Source: Steromphala cineraria (taxonomy: Eukaryota; Mollusca; Gastropoda; Trochida; Trochidae). From it: a stretch of 64,000 nt of DNA. The position numbers and the translations under genes are program-made. Location of the stretch: NCBI GenBank assembly GCA_916613615.1, contig OU744721.1, positions 54,694,747-54,758,746 on the forward strand, in the 5' to 3' direction. Of the stretch, positions 46,560-59,612 are shown one piece after another; position 1 is the first letter of the stretch, and each line of letters opens with the position of its first letter. The notes beneath the pieces are model-generated. The model saw only the letters and a list, made by a program, of their open reading frames with translations. It was not told where the DNA came from and searched no databases.

Positions 46560-46918
46560 AAAGGGGCTGAGCACGTTCTTACGGGGAAAGTAAGGTGATG
46601 TCAGAAAAATGAAAATTAATGGTTCCAATTGAAAGACAATGTATTAAAACCAAATGGAGCAGTAATAATTCAAATATATAATGCAAAGTTTGGTCATGCT
46701 CATCCTTTTTTTAACATAAAGTGAATTAAAGGTGTTCACACAAAATGGCCGCTAATGAATTTTATATAAATCTTCATACTTTGTCCTCTGACTATGGGTG
46801 ATTGGTTTGGGTAATAAGATTTTTGACACTATCAAAATAATTCATTTAGCATTAACGTACACTTATCAGTGAACATTTTAAAATATAAAATTATCAAAAA
46901 ACGTGCTACTGCCCATTT
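46560..46918 (+). mobile_element. MITE family A, copy 4
   Basis: Left AAAGGGGCTGAGCACGT, right ACGTGCTACTGCCCATTT. It is flanked by TTAA on both sides (TTTTAAAGG and CATTTAAAGC), compatible with TTAA targeting, although copies 1 and 3 do not show this clearly. Confidence 0.9.
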
Positions 46919-46979
46919 AAAGCTGAATACTTCAAAAGATTTTAACAAGTAAAAAGTAAATCTAGTTGTGAGGGTCATG

Positions 46980-47460
46980 GACAAATTAAAAAGATTCACA
47001 TAAAGTTGGCCGCCTTTTGTTCTTTTTGTATATAAAAAAGGAAAGCTTTGCGGGAGACATAATGGTTTCAGTTCTGTCCGTGGTTCCGTAATTATGTAAC
47101 GCTTCCGTTTCCGGACCATATCTCAAGACCCGTTCAATATTGTTTTACAGAACTTGGTATGTGGTTAGATCTAGTGGTGGACTGGTGCCTTTTGCTATTT
47201 TGGTTATTCTGAATTGTTTTTCTGTTTTTCTGGTGTCCATGGAAAAAGTATGAAATTTTGCATATAGGGTGAAGGATCTGTTTCCGGGCCATGTCTAAAT
47301 AACAGTTCAATATTATTTTTAGGTTAGATGAGGTTGATGTGGTACCTTAAGCTATTTTGGATATTCTGAATTTCTGACTTTTTGAAGGTTTCTATGCCAA
47401 CCATTTGAACTTAGTGCATTTTTGGAGAATGTCCATTTCAAAGCTAACGCTAAAAAAATG
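46980..47460 (+). repeat. Dispersed repeat H, copy 2
   Basis: AAGCTTTGCGGGAGACATAA near 47043, two about 174-bp subunits (GTTTCCGGACCAT and GTTTCCGGGCCAT), CCTTTTGCTATTTTGGTTAT and a TTGAACTTAGTGCAT end. Confidence 0.7.
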
Positions 47461-48254
47461 TTAAATATTGTTTTACTTATCTTGGTATGTTGTAGGATAT
47501 ATATACAGAACGTCATACGTGTGCATTTGGGTCGTTTGTATTGAACGAGTAGATGTCATGGACGCGGAGGAACAACGAGTTCGAAGAATCTTCTCTTTTA
47601 AACCTTTTTATAAGTAATTATGAATTGCTTAAATAATCGTAGACGTCGCACTGCGCATTGATACATAATGCGAACAAGGCGACACCTTTAACACGCTCGA
47701 CTGATGATTTGATACCTCAACTATCTTTTTATTTTCTCTTTATTTTGCATAGTTAAACGTAAGAGGCAATTTTCTCAAGTGTGAAAACAAAATACAGTGA
47801 TAAAAGTTTATCCTTAGTAATTATTTATAAAGTTCTGAATGTGATAAACGTAAGTTCAGGATTCCGAGCGAAGGGATCCTTTCAAACGACGTCACCATGG
47901 AAATGACGTCATCATCGTTAAAGGCTATGACGTCATAAGGGCGAAGCGTCTCTGGCGATGTTCTCGGAGTTTTGTTTTTCAGTTTTTTTACTAACGATAA
48001 CATAAGTTTCTCACTATACTATTCTTCAATATCATATCAAAAAGTAAGTTTGTTACCAATGCATTGAGATACGTCAAATCCGATGTTCTAATAAGGAAAA
48101 TGATTGTTACGTACGGAAAGTTGCGAGAATTGCCGAAGCTTGAAAAAAGTAGAACCGGCAATCGTGCAATACGGAATTTACCGTGCAATACGGAATTTGA
48201 AGACGTATTCCCTATTGCACCCTTGTATTACTATCCTAAGATTACATGAGTATA
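47461..48254. other. Spacer containing a CpG-richer patch
   Basis: 47540-47960 has more CpG than its surroundings and contains the CRE cluster listed separately. No exon is evident. Confidence 0.35.
47888..47936. promoter_or_regulatory. Cluster of three CRE-like octamers
   Basis: CGACGTCA (47888-47895), TGACGTCA (47905-47912) and TGACGTCA (47929-47936) lie within 49 bp, two of them perfect CREB/ATF consensus sites. No gene start is visible nearby, so they may mark an enhancer, an unannotated distal promoter or a repeat component. Confidence 0.4.
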
Positions 48255-48430
48255 TAATAAAGAGGAGGAGTGGTGCCTTTTGCTACTTTGAATTTTTGGG
48301 GTTTTTGGGCTTTTCATGGAAACAAATTGAACTTAGTACATATGGGGGTTGGGGCATTTCTGATTAAAAGTTGGTACGGGCGACATCACAGTGCATCACA
48401 TGCACATATTTCTAGTTGCTCTATGGGTCT
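48255..48430 (+). repeat. Dispersed repeat H, copy 3 (partial)
   Basis: GTGCCTTTTGCTACTTTGAA, CATGGAAACAAATTGAACTT, then GCACATATTTCTAGTTGC: the right-hand part of family H only. Confidence 0.7.
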
Positions 48431-49094
48431 AGGGAAATGCATAATCGATCTTTTGTGTTACGTTAATAAAATATTGGTTTGTGTCAGTGTCTTTCAGAAA
48501 ATGTAATTATTTTAAATAATAATATGTACAATGACATTATATGATCACTCATATCAAAGGTATTCCCAATTGAACCTGGCACAAATACTACGATCAATGT
48601 CATTCATCTACTGTTAAAAACTTGAATACCAATATCACTTTGTGTTAGATAAGATTTGATAGCATGTTTGTGCAAATGTATAGGTCTTCCTGTATAAAAA
48701 TCATCTGACAGATTACGATTGGTTATCCTCAATTCAAATTAGATGTGATTTCATCAAATTATTCATTAATTGAAAAAAGACATATCTTTCTAGATTTAGA
48801 ATAGAAGAAATGATTCTGTTATTTTTGAACCCACAGTGAAGTCAACTTCAAAGCCTCAAATGGAAGGGGAAAATATCATGACCAAAACGTAACATAAACC
48901 TTAAATCTCACGTTTTCAGTATATCACAATGATTCGCTAAATGTGAGGAACTAAACTTTTACTTAATCATTTCAAAATTTGATGGGGTGAACATAAAAAG
49001 GGCACATGTACTCTCCAATATATAACAAAGCAGCAAGAACTTCTACAAAATCTAAAAATGTTTGAGAACGAAATCCTAGAACATGTAGAGAAAT
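48431..49094. other. AT-rich spacer
   Basis: Nothing recognised. Confidence 0.4.
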
Positions 49095-49255
49095 CAAGCA
49101 CGTATTTGACCTTCAAGTCGCCACGTTTGAGACACATGATCAATACTTGTAGCGTTGATTTGATTTCATGCCCTTTGATCATGACATGTCCAGGGATTCC
49201 CGGATCGACATGTCCAATGATCTGTTCCCTCTATAGACATTGCTATTGATCAACA
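49095..49255 (+). repeat. Recurrent island P1, copy c
   Basis: The closest partner of 4230-4415, sharing CATGATCAATACTT, TTTCATGCCCTTTGATCATG, GGATCGACATGTCCAATGAT and GACATTGCTAT, at a distance of 45 kb in the same orientation. Confidence 0.7.
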
Positions 49256-50519
49256 AGAGTCTTACAAAGTAACAGGACGTTAAACCAGATTCATTGTTGT
49301 CAATATCGCCTAGCACGCCCTTAAAAGAAGATTACTAGGTGCCAGCTGATCACAGGAAAGTATTGCATGATAGAACAGGTTCTTCTTCGAAGGTGTTAAA
49401 GGTCATATAAGCAAACGATCTTTACAATATGTATAAAATATAATGCTGCGTTGATGAATTTGATGTCAAGTGCAATGTAAGAACTATAACAGTTGGTCTA
49501 CTGTATTATTATTGATCGACTTATGTTGACTTTTAAACAGGAATTATCAGTCCAACATTCATTCCCCTGCATAACATCTTGTATATAATTGATAATTCTG
49601 ATATGAGGAAGGCATTTTCCCCCCAAAAAAATTCAATTTCTAATTTAGAAGACGACGACTTAGGCGTTACAGCATGACATACATAGATAGGATAAGATAA
49701 AATAAGATAACTAGCATATATATACATTCTGAACAGACAAAATAAACAGCAACTTTTGTATGATTTCAAATGTTTATCATGATGATACCATTAGGTAACG
49801 ATCTTTAGTTTTAAACATGTAGTTCCAAGTTGATGTGCATTGAATCTGTGTTAAAACACTGTAAAATCAGATATCAAAAGTATGTGCATGGCTGTACTCT
49901 TAGTATTATAACAATCAAAAGACATGTGATGGCAATATTGTATTTATCTTTGCATATTGTAGTTTGGGATGTTGACAGTGCACACAGATGTTTTAACACA
50001 TGATATAAAGAAATGAACATGTTTAAATTTTCATTTTCAAAATGTCATATTAATAAAATTGAGTTTCTGCATAATTGATAACAGAAAACTTTTTTAAAAC
50101 ACTTGTTTTGCTAAAAAAAATAAAAAGCCACGAAATCATTTATATCACCAATATGACAATGTTACTTTTAAGGGTTAGACCAACTTCATACCTTCAAATG
50201 TATTAAAAGCAAAATTTCATGGGTAAAAAAATACATTTAGATAGTCAACGCATAATAGTCTTTGTAATCAAAATAGTTGCAGTTTTTCGCTCGTATTGTC
50301 AATTTAATTGATCAAATTGCAATTCTAATTCCATAGATAAAATCGCAATGTAACTCCCACACTCGTCAAATTTTGTGACACTTTCAGGGGCTATTAAAAA
50401 AAAAATCCATTTAAGAGTTTAAATGTTCAGAAAGCTAAAAGTGTTTTGCACACAGAGCCATCTACATCTCGGGAAGATTAAAGTGGTGACAATTGGAATA
50501 GGAACCAGGTTGCTGCATG
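49256..50519. other. AT-rich spacer
   Basis: A short GATAAGATAAAATAAGATAA run lies near 49690-49710. No gene. Confidence 0.4.
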
Positions 50520-50640
50520 CGTCAATAGGCCCGCAGGATTATATAAATGACATGATAAAAGTCCTAATAACAGCCTGTCAATAACAATGGAAAGGGAAAA
50601 AAGGTATTGTCAATTGGATAAGAGAAACTTTTAATAATGT
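50520..50640 (+). repeat. Recurrent island P9, copy a
   Basis: GACATGATAAAAGTCCTAAT, AACAGCCTGTCAATAACAAT and GGTATTGTCAATTGGA align with 56566-56640 (GACGTGTTAAAAGCCCTAAT, AACAACATGTCAATAACAAT). Confidence 0.6.
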
Positions 50641-52054
50641 TTTCTATAATAAATAACCCTTTAAACACCTACAACCAATCTTAAACCGAAACTTTTTCTT
50701 TTCATAAATCTTAAACGAACACAATGTCAGTTTATTCAATATAACTTAACAAAAGTGACATTCGGTCCCCATATGAATGTAAATCTTGAATGAATAAATT
50801 TCACAATCTATCAACTGATTTGCCTAAACGTGACTGATTAACGTGGTTTAATTATTACACATTTTGGCTGATATTCTTGTCTATATACAATATTTCGGAT
50901 CAATTATTACAGATAAAATATTTAACACGATTTGCGTATTCAACTAATGGAAAATATCATGAAAATTACTTGCTTTTAATGAATATCGAGCAACACTTCA
51001 TAAACTAATCTGTCTATTTACGATCTTTGACTTTTGACAACCAAAGTTTGTCTACATTTATAACGTTTTTCAACATTTAGAATGTATGGCCCTGTTTTTT
51101 TTCAGATGCAGAACAGAAGTCTTGACTTCACATGAGATCTTTGATATTAGCTTTTAATCAGTACATTATAGATCATAAACATTACCCATACTATGTTTTC
51201 TCCATATGGATGGACAATAATTCATTATTTCCTCCATAACGTATTCATACGAATTTGTTATATTCTTTATGAAATTAAGAAAGAAAATATAATTCATCAA
51301 GATGATAACTTATTTCATAACATCTTATCATTGCTCATTAAATCATTAGAATGTTTGTTTATGGATATACAAACCACGTTATAAACTGAAATGCTAATGT
51401 ATCTAGGAATATATGAATATATAAACTTTTTCACTCATTACTCCGAACATGTTGATCTTTAAGTAAGAGGCAGGGTCAACTGAAGTCAGTATTTCTGTAA
51501 CGAAATATGGTTTATCTCTGATCTTATTACTATAAATTGTTAGATTTGATACAGCTTGTCATCGATCATGCCTTACGTTTTTACATTTGACTCCTTTCGA
51601 TCCCTTTCTCCCTGATCTGTCTGATCCATGTGTTAAATAGCTGAAAATTGGTTACAACACGTTAAACCTCAACTCACTCACTCCCTATGCAACCTCTTAA
51701 AGAAAAGGAAACTCGAAAGTTTCCAATGCTTTTAGCGCTTTTATTACTGTCATTGACCATAGAGAACAGTGGAATAAGACTTTCGAAACCAAGCTGACAA
51801 GATAAAAGAAATAGAGCGCAAAATGACATTGGGTCTTCAATCAAAATATGATAGAAAGATTTGAGAACATATCATAGGCCATATAGAGTCTGTCCTGTGT
51901 TCTGTTTCTATGTCCATACTACTGGAAAAATATCATATGATCTTCTGCAGTCGAAAACAAAACCATAAAAGACAGTGATTGGTACTTTAGATACGTTAAT
52001 TGTCAAGTGTACGCCTGAAGGTGGTGAAAGGTCGATAAGTCTGTACAGTTAAAG
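50641..52054. other. AT-rich spacer
   Basis: Nothing recognised. Confidence 0.4.
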
Positions 52055-52175
52055 AAGCCATATTCAATTTGGTAATTCAATATCCTGCTCAACAAAGCCG
52101 ATTACCGGGATCAGCAGATAGGGCAGTCTTCCATCAATGTTATCAGGACATAAATATGTTCATTGACCACAAGAA
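52055..52175 (+). repeat. Recurrent island P2, copy b
   Basis: Partner of 4975-5115: CAATTTGGTAATTCAATATC, GCTCAACAAAGCCGATTACC, GGGATCA and CAGGACATAAATATGTTCAT. Confidence 0.55.
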
Positions 52176-52808
52176 GCTGTAGATAAGGTTGATAAATGAG
52201 CTTGACATACTGCATAAGCCAATGGCGAAGCATAAGTCGGCGTCAAAGGAATTGCTTGAGCGTTGTATTTTTCTTTGGTTTAAGACTCAAGAACATTATT
52301 TTGGTAATGTATGGATTTACATATTTTACTATGGCTGTATGAGTAATTAGCGATAGTCAACTATGTAAAATTTTATAAATTGTGTTTGTTATCGAAAAGT
52401 ACTGTTTATTCCTGAAAAGTAATATTTGTTTGTCCTTTTCAATATAGGTGAGAGACAATAAAAAGAAAACTTATTTGCTTCAGACAAAATGAGAAATATA
52501 CATTGTTGCCAATGATACCCTACATGCCTTATTAAACATTTATGCAAATATAGAAACCTTATAACAGTATGTGTCTTTTGTTCGATTATCATTGAAAATA
52601 AGTTGATTTCATAACTTGAGCAATTAGAGATGAACAGGCAGGGTTTGTTCGAATGACTAAACTTAACAAAAGGCATATTTCATTTTGCGTCTCATTTAAG
52701 CCACCTAAACGACTATCACAGGTCTTTAATTCAGGAAGCTCACATAACTACCCCTAACTACCTTTTTCAATTGTGAAAATGTGAAGCTTTCACTTCTGTC
52801 TTAACATA
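52176..52808. other. AT-rich spacer
   Basis: A minus-strand frame at 52389-52676 (95 codons) shows no recognisable domain. Confidence 0.4.
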
Positions 52809-52850
52809 TTGCTCCCATGGGAAATAATGTCATCCCTAATCGAGATTGTC
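52809..52850 (+). repeat. Recurrent island P8, copy b
   Basis: CTCCCATGGGAAATAATGTC with TAATCGAGATTGTC; partner of 45213-45255. Confidence 0.55.
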
Positions 52851-54650
52851 AAATTTCCTTTTTCAGAAGATACTAAGCTGACTGGCACGTTGATGTTCAT
52901 TACATCATAATTTTCATTTGTTAAGTATTACATCTCTTGGGGGAAACAGGTAAGTGACATTAAGAGACAAAGAATTATTTTTCATTTTTAGGAGTAAAAA
53001 CCACTTTTATCTTAATCCTTAAGCTGGAATGAAAATGACTTGTATTCCTTGCGTCCATTATCAGAAAAAAGGAAATGAGATTTTAACCAAAAAATGTTGA
53101 GACTAGGCCGTCTACAAGCGTCCTTACTATCTCTAATGTAACAAATATTGGTGGAAATGTCTAATTGTTATCAGTATTTACTCCCCCGATATCAATATTG
53201 AAATAAAATCCCGTACCTAACAACTTGGTTGATTTATCCCTTGAACAATTAGTTGAGTCCATTTCAGCACAGGTAGAATTGGTCAGCACTTTCAGATCAT
53301 TGATGTTGTTTTTACCTGTAGGCAGAATGAGACTGTAGCCAGAATTGGTATCCCGAAAGTTTCTTTGCATCCGTCTAATTGACTCCTGGTAACAAAACAT
53401 TAACATGACATTAAATGAATGGTTGGCAACGAGACCGAAGGGGCATGTAACTATACTTAACAAGTATCTATCTTGCTCTATGTCTTATGAAGCTAACCTA
53501 TATTAATATAATTTATAGGCATTGTCCGTAAATGAGTAAAACGGTTATGCGTGATCCATAATAAAATAATCCAACATCCCAACAACTTGTGTACTCATGT
53601 CATTTGCATATCCCTATTCTTCTCAAATTCGCCCAAACATTCATAAACAAATATTTTTAAAAACTTTTTATTGCAATACAGATTCTACTTATTGTTTTGT
53701 GAAATCGATAAACATTGCTTCTCCTTGTGATAGCACGTGTACATAATTTGAAAACAAAATTTCCATTTTAGTGATAAATATCTCCATGGTAACCGCACAC
53801 AGTAGTGTTTACATAGAAAATCAATTTGCTCTTGCACTTTAAGAAGAAACTCGAAAGCTTTTAAGACCCACACTGTCGAGATTTATTTAAGTGAATGTTA
53901 AGGGTTCAGGTTGTTGGAAGCAAAAAATCAGCCATCAACATCTACTCTATACCTATTTTTTTTAAATAACATTATTTAAAATCGCCAATACGTACCTTTT
54001 TACTGGATTATATAGTTCAAACATAAGACTTTAAAAAGCAAATATGGTTTAGGGGAAGACTCATTTAGTAATCAAAATTGACTTTAGTTTTGGTTATGGA
54101 GGTAATACACATACAGCAACATCAATCTTCAGGATAGCACAAAAAGGAATTTGATGGAAGTGATACAAGACTTGTAACCTTAATTACAAACATCATGCAA
54201 GAAGAAACAATCAGGAAATGCTTGAAATAGTCAACCTTTTGAGAAATGACAAAAACAATGAATCTACTTATAAATTAGTAACATCAAACAAATCGTTAGA
54301 TTAATCAATATATTGAAGTCTGGGTGACTATTACTCGACAAAATGCAAATTAGAAATTAACTTTTAAATGGATAACAGAGCAACCAAAGTTGCCTGAACA
54401 TACAAAACGGGTACAACAGCATCATAAAAGCAGAACTGACCTCCGCTATTTCAGGTTAAAATTTTATCCAATAGTCAATGAAGTGAAGTCGAAATCTTCA
54501 GATGTCTGAAGATGAAAGGCTCGGTGTTTATGTTTAGAAGTAGGCCTATCGATCAATGTGCATTGCATTGCATTGCATTGCATGTAATATCAGAGTTTGT
54601 ATCAACAAAAATGAAAGATATTTGGAGAAACTATTGTTAAAAGCGTTATT
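52851..54650. other. AT-rich spacer with a short GCATT microsatellite
   Basis: A minus-strand frame of 100 codons (53161-53463) and another at 53685-53873 lack supporting signals. At about 54560-54584 there are four to five GCATT pentamers. Confidence 0.4.
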
Positions 54651-55625
54651 AGCTCATCAGGTCTGAAAGGCCCAATCGGATTATGGCATGGCATGATCCA
54701 GAAAGCTCGAACTTTGTGTACATGATCATAATTTATCGCTTTGGTGACCCTGATAAGGGCCACTGGGGTCACGCCCTTAAAACCTATTTTCGTTTCTTTT
54801 CCAGAACTTTTAGGTGTAAGGATCTGAAATCTTGTGAATAGACTCCATGACTATTGAGGATTATGATTCATAGGATAAAGGTCACAGGGCGTAACCCATT
54901 CTCTCCTAACTGAGGCAGATCAAGTCATGAAATGTTGATACAGCCTCCGTTCTATTACGGGTTCGGGCAGTTTCCCCTGGCGGAAGAAATTTGCACCACA
55001 TTCCATTTGAATTTGTTTATCAAAAGACAACTCTTCTCCCATGGAAAGGGTGGTTCATGTCATAATGCTTTGTCCATGCTTCAGTTGCCAAAATGATGAT
55101 TTTAGAACAGCGTCGCTGATTGCACAACTAACTTTGATTGCCTCCAATCGGCGTAATATAACAGAGGCTGTATCAACATTTCATGACTTGATCCTCCTCT
55201 GTGGGGAGAGAATGGGCTGAACCCTAAAAACCTATATTCGTCTTTGTCTCGTGAACCAAAAGGCATAGAAAGCTGAAATCATGTTTATAGGTTTGGTGGC
55301 TTTTTGACCCCTCATAAGGACCAACGGAGCCACACCCTTAAAACCTATATTCGTCTTCTTCTCTAGAACCGAAAGGCGTAGAAAGCTAAAATCTTTTATG
55401 GAGACTCCTTGTGAATATTTAAATTGATAGCTTTGGTGACCTTTGAAACCCAGTGGCCCGTACTAAATACGTTTTCAATCTTTTTAAAATGCACAAGGCA
55501 TACAATGATGAAATGTTGTGAAGAAAATCCTCGGGTTATGGGGATTCCAATAGGAGGGAACCACATTGTCCACACCATAAAAGCATGAATATGAAACCTG
55601 ACGAGCTCCAGAGCCAATTGCTATA
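54651..55625 (+). mobile_element. Dispersed repeat D, copy 2, interrupted by a MITE
   Basis: It begins AGCTCATCAGGTCTGAAAGG and ends CCTGACGAGCTCCAGAGCC, with CTTAAAACCTAT and CGTCTTCTTCTCTAGAACC subrepeats. Removing 54896-55216 rejoins the repeat body (GTCACAGGGCGTAACC with AACCCTAAAAACCTAT). It carries more internal subunits than copy 1. Confidence 0.75.
54896..55216. mobile_element. MITE family C, copy 2, nested in repeat D
   Basis: Termini CCCATTCTCTCC and GGAGAGAATGGG are perfect 12-bp inverted repeats. The inner inverted segment GATCAAGTCATGAAATGTTG / CAACATTTCATGACTTGATC is the best preserved of the three copies. Insertion into repeat D shows that this copy is younger than its host element. 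Confidence 0.9.
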
Positions 55626-56535
55626 TTTTTGTGAAGTGATACAAGTATATGAAAGCAATTTGTGAGTGAGTTGATGTTTTGCGTGTTGTGAACACTATTT
55701 AAGTTATTAAAAGGAAATGCCGAGCAAACATGAAATAATTAATGGAGATCAATAACTTATTATGCACAAAAAAGAACCACTGTGCTGAAACGAATGACAT
55801 CTCAAGTCATGCTACTTAAAATGCGATGGATTTCAAATCAATCAGTTGTTCATCACGTCATAATTATTGTTCTGGCACTGAATTTATAGCATGAATGGCA
55901 AATGTGTCGTACTATAATATGTGCCCTTATTGATGCAAGGAAAGTGTGAAACTTGTGACAATTTTTTATCTTGTTATCTTGACATTCATTACATAAATGA
56001 ATTCCAAGGGGACCACTTAGGAAATCATTCTATACCTGACCCAAGTCTGGTATTACGCATATTGCATTCTCTTTCATTTATTACAAAAATTATAGAAAAT
56101 CATTTCCCCATTATACGAGTTCCAATGTTCATGTATTAAAAAGAACATTATTCGGAATTGAAAATTTTATAGGTATATTCCCTATGTAATATCTAATGAA
56201 AATTGCCAATTCATAATTGAAATCATTAGCTTTCCACATATAAAAAGTTTGTGTGAAAATGTAACTTTCTTTCAAAGCACACAATCAATTGCTATGTTTA
56301 AACTCATTAAAGCTTTAACTTCATATTTTTTCATTAATTTTTCAAAATATTGACGGAATAAAAAAACAATTCATAAAGAAAGCAATTTGCAGATTGATCT
56401 AAAAGCACGTGACTATAATAATAGGAAGATGATGAAACCTTTCACTCATAGTAAATGAGCTAATAATATTTTCTCCATGAATTTTAGCAAAATCGATTCC
56501 TTTGGAAAAACTGCAAAAGGGAAATTTATGAGTCA
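55626..56535. other. AT-rich spacer
   Basis: Nothing recognised. Confidence 0.4.
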
Positions 56536-56660
56536 TTCTTCAGAGGCCCAGCAGAATTGATTGAATGACGTGTTAAAAGCCCTAATAACAACATGTCAAT
56601 AACAATAAAGAAGAGATAAAGGCGATGTTAATGGAGAAAGAGAAGCTCAAAATATAGTTC
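56536..56660 (+). repeat. Recurrent island P9, copy b
   Basis: Partner of 50520-50640; both contain CAATAACAAT followed by a purine-rich stretch and GGAKAAGAGAARC. Confidence 0.6.
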
Positions 56661-58910
56661 AGAAATCGATAACTTCTTCCAAAACTGAATTATAGAACTT
56701 ATCTTCCCTTCAACCTTTTAAGTTTTTGTATTAATTAAAGAGATACCACTTTATTACTTTTTTTTTGCTTCAGGGGAAAAACAAAAGTGTTATTTGATGC
56801 TGTGTTTATTTCCAAACGAGTATTTATAACGTTATTTTTAAGAATCCTCCTTGAAAAGGAAGTATATAGATGATCATTGACTGACACTGAGTATAATATT
56901 CATTATGGTTGGACAGCTCAATAAAAATTCAAATGTTAGAATATGGCGTGTGTTGGTGTTTTTCTCAAATAAGTTAAAATTGTGTCTACTTATTTGTTTT
57001 ATTTAAACGAGAAGAGCAATGCAGCTCTCACTAGATTGTTAATGCACTAGCAAACAACGTTAAAGTTAAAACCACTGGTTTCCAATGCATTTCGTTTAAA
57101 TAGGTTGTAGTGGTACAATTTAGGTTGTGTAACTTTTGTAACCTTTGTTTGCATGAGAACGAAAATATTGGTTAGAAGGTGATAAGTGCAACGGTTTCGG
57201 AAAATTCGAAATGTTTGATTCTCTCGGCAATTATGTTCTGCTGTGAATCAAAGTTTTATTGTACAAAAGATCATGTACGAACCCTAAAATGCACGTGTTC
57301 GAGGTCATCCTGTCTCGAGGTACGAACATTACGCTAACTCCACTAATCTGTACCCTGGGCTCAGAAGCTAGATTCGCTCTCACGGCCCGACTTGGGATAA
57401 AGCCAATCAAATAATTTTCTCGCCACCTTCTCGATAAAATTTCTCCTCATAGTTTCAATATTTTTTAATACTGGGAAATCATTATTCAATTAAATAGTCA
57501 ATAATAAAGCAAGCTTTTTATCTAGAGTGGTCAATAGATCAAATCATTTCAATAGCACCCCATTTCATTTTACAAAATAGTCGGTGCTTAATTAAGTTGT
57601 TTGTGTATATGTTAACACGAACACACTTATCTAAAACAAAAGGATAGAATTGGCAACCAGACCACTCTGAATACGAAAGTGCTACTTATCCTACCTTACC
57701 AGACCTTAATGCTGACAAGTCCAATCTATGCTGATTAAGAAGTCTGGTACGTGTTTGCAATGAAACAACTACCAATAGATTAGGTAAGGACCACCTTTAC
57801 CTTCGAAGGCAACCCTGCAAACATCTGCACAAGTTCACCTGTTCTGAAAGAGATCTGATTTGGAATTAATGTTTTTGGTAAAAGCAAACGAGTAAGACTT
57901 TAAACTATACATGGGACATCTTATCAAATCATTGTTTATATTATTACTTTTACAAGTCTTCTTTATGATCATCACAGAAGGCAAATATTATTTCTTCTCC
58001 ACATACAGCATGGTATTTAGGATTTTGTACTAAATATGAATCTGACTTATGTTGAAATTAGTATAAGATGATATTGTTAACAAACGTTGTACATGCTACA
58101 TCATATAAATTAATATATATATATATAGTATGTAATAATAATTTTAGACTTCTCGCCGACAGTTGACGTTTCTGCGATTGCTTTCTAGCTTACAACAAGG
58201 AAAAGTCGAAGTCCAATCAGAAAGCCCTTTATGAATCTACATCGGACTGAAAAAACATGGCCGAAAATTGAATATCCATAATGGAGAGATATTTTTTTCT
58301 AATTTACATTTTTCATAATGGCACTGACATCTGAAAATACTCTGAATCGGTATTTATAAGTTTAGAAGTATTTTCATATTTCAGTTCAAGAAAAATCCAT
58401 AAGCAAATTTCAATTTACACTTTATAGAACGAATACAACAATACTTACTTTAGCATGATGAAAAATTTTTAAAGAACTGAAATTACTTTATTACAAATTT
58501 TGATCATAGTGTATTTACTAAATTGCATCACCAAGTTGCACGGTCCTTAAAACTGGTTTCTTTTCAAGGTTGCCTTAATCAGTAATGTTTGGACGTCATG
58601 CAAAACACAACTGCCTGGTACGAAAACAGGATCTGCAATGTATCGAAATTGGGGCCCATCAACTATATTTCTTGATTCATAGCTGCCATGTACGGTTTCA
58701 ACTTTTAATTTTTTCAAAATCATTATCATATGATGTTTTAACTCTTAGTTTATTTACTCAAATAGATCATCCGGAAAATATATATATTCTAAATTTATTG
58801 TTATCAACAGTTTATTGAAAACAACTTTAATTCATAGCAACTCAACTCTGTTATTGAACTATAAATGAGGCTTTAACGGAATGAAGTCTGCCTACATCAC
58901 ATTTTATACC
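56661..58910. other. Spacer, mostly AT-rich
   Basis: A CpG-richer patch at 57280-57430 (GTTCGAGG and CTCGAGGTACGAAC words) vaguely recalls pol III B-boxes but has no A-box at the right distance. A TATATA microsatellite lies at 58110-58128. Opposite frames at 58547-58818 are unsupported. Confidence 0.4.
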
Positions 58911-59264
58911 CTCCCACCCCCACCTAAAAACGAGAATCACGTCATGAATGTTGATACAGCCTCTGTTCTAACTCGCCGAAATCAGCGGGTTCCGGCAGAT
59001 TCCCTTAGGGAAAGGATTGCACCAAAATCCTTTTGAATTTCTTTATCTAATGACAACGCTCTCGCATGGAGAGGTGTGGTTCATATCACAATGTTTTTGC
59101 CATGATTCAGTAGCCAAATTGATGATTTTAGAACAGCGTCGTTGAGTTTGATTTTGATTGCCTTCAATCAGACATCTCCCTTTCTGTCCCACAAAATCAG
59201 CAAGTTATTACAGAGGTTGTGTCAACACTTTATGACTTGATCTGCCTCTGAGGAGAGAGAAGGA
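58911..59264. mobile_element. MITE family C, copy 3
   Basis: The left end is diverged (CTCCCACCCCCACC); the right end is clearer (GACTTGATCTGCCTCTGAGG). The interior GCCATGATTCAGTAGCCAAA and AGAACAGCGTCG are shared with the other copies. It abuts repeat F copy 2. Confidence 0.8.
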
Positions 59265-59266
59265 GA

Positions 59267-59400
59267 AGATTCACATCTTCGGCACAAACCGGACACTGTG
59301 AAATCTCTATTACATGTACAACGTAGAAACAACAATTCTGAATACCAATTGGAGTCTTCTGTAATGGTAGGATTCGACATAGATTAGAAAATGAATGACC
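59267..59400 (+). repeat. Dispersed repeat F, copy 2
   Basis: Partner of 19260-19415. Just downstream, ATTGGATGTAAAATAACC is tandemly duplicated (about 59440-59478). Confidence 0.65.
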
Positions 59401-59536
59401 AGAGTTCGTGAGAATGAAAAAGCGGCAACAATGTGTTGCGATTGGATGTAAAATAACCATTGGATGTAAAATAACCGGTACTAATTTAATAGAAATGTCA
59501 AGGAGATGAGCCAGAGCGAATTACTGTGTTTATCTC

Positions 59537-59612
59537 GGTACACCAGGGAAATCTTTACATCTCCTAATCTGACAATTAACATTCGAAACAGGAATAAAAG
59601 AGACATTACAAG
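59537..59612 (+). repeat. Dispersed repeat G, copy without satellite
   Basis: Partner of the satellite's right flank (2977-3066). There is no satellite or palindrome block on its left side here. Confidence 0.6.

Noticed and set aside
53161..53463. 100-codon minus-strand frame.
   Set aside because: No recognisable domain, no splice context, and AT-rich codon texture like the surrounding non-coding DNA.
57280..57430. Second tRNA-derived SINE.
   Set aside because: GTTCGAGG resembles a B-box but no A-box lies at a suitable distance on either strand.
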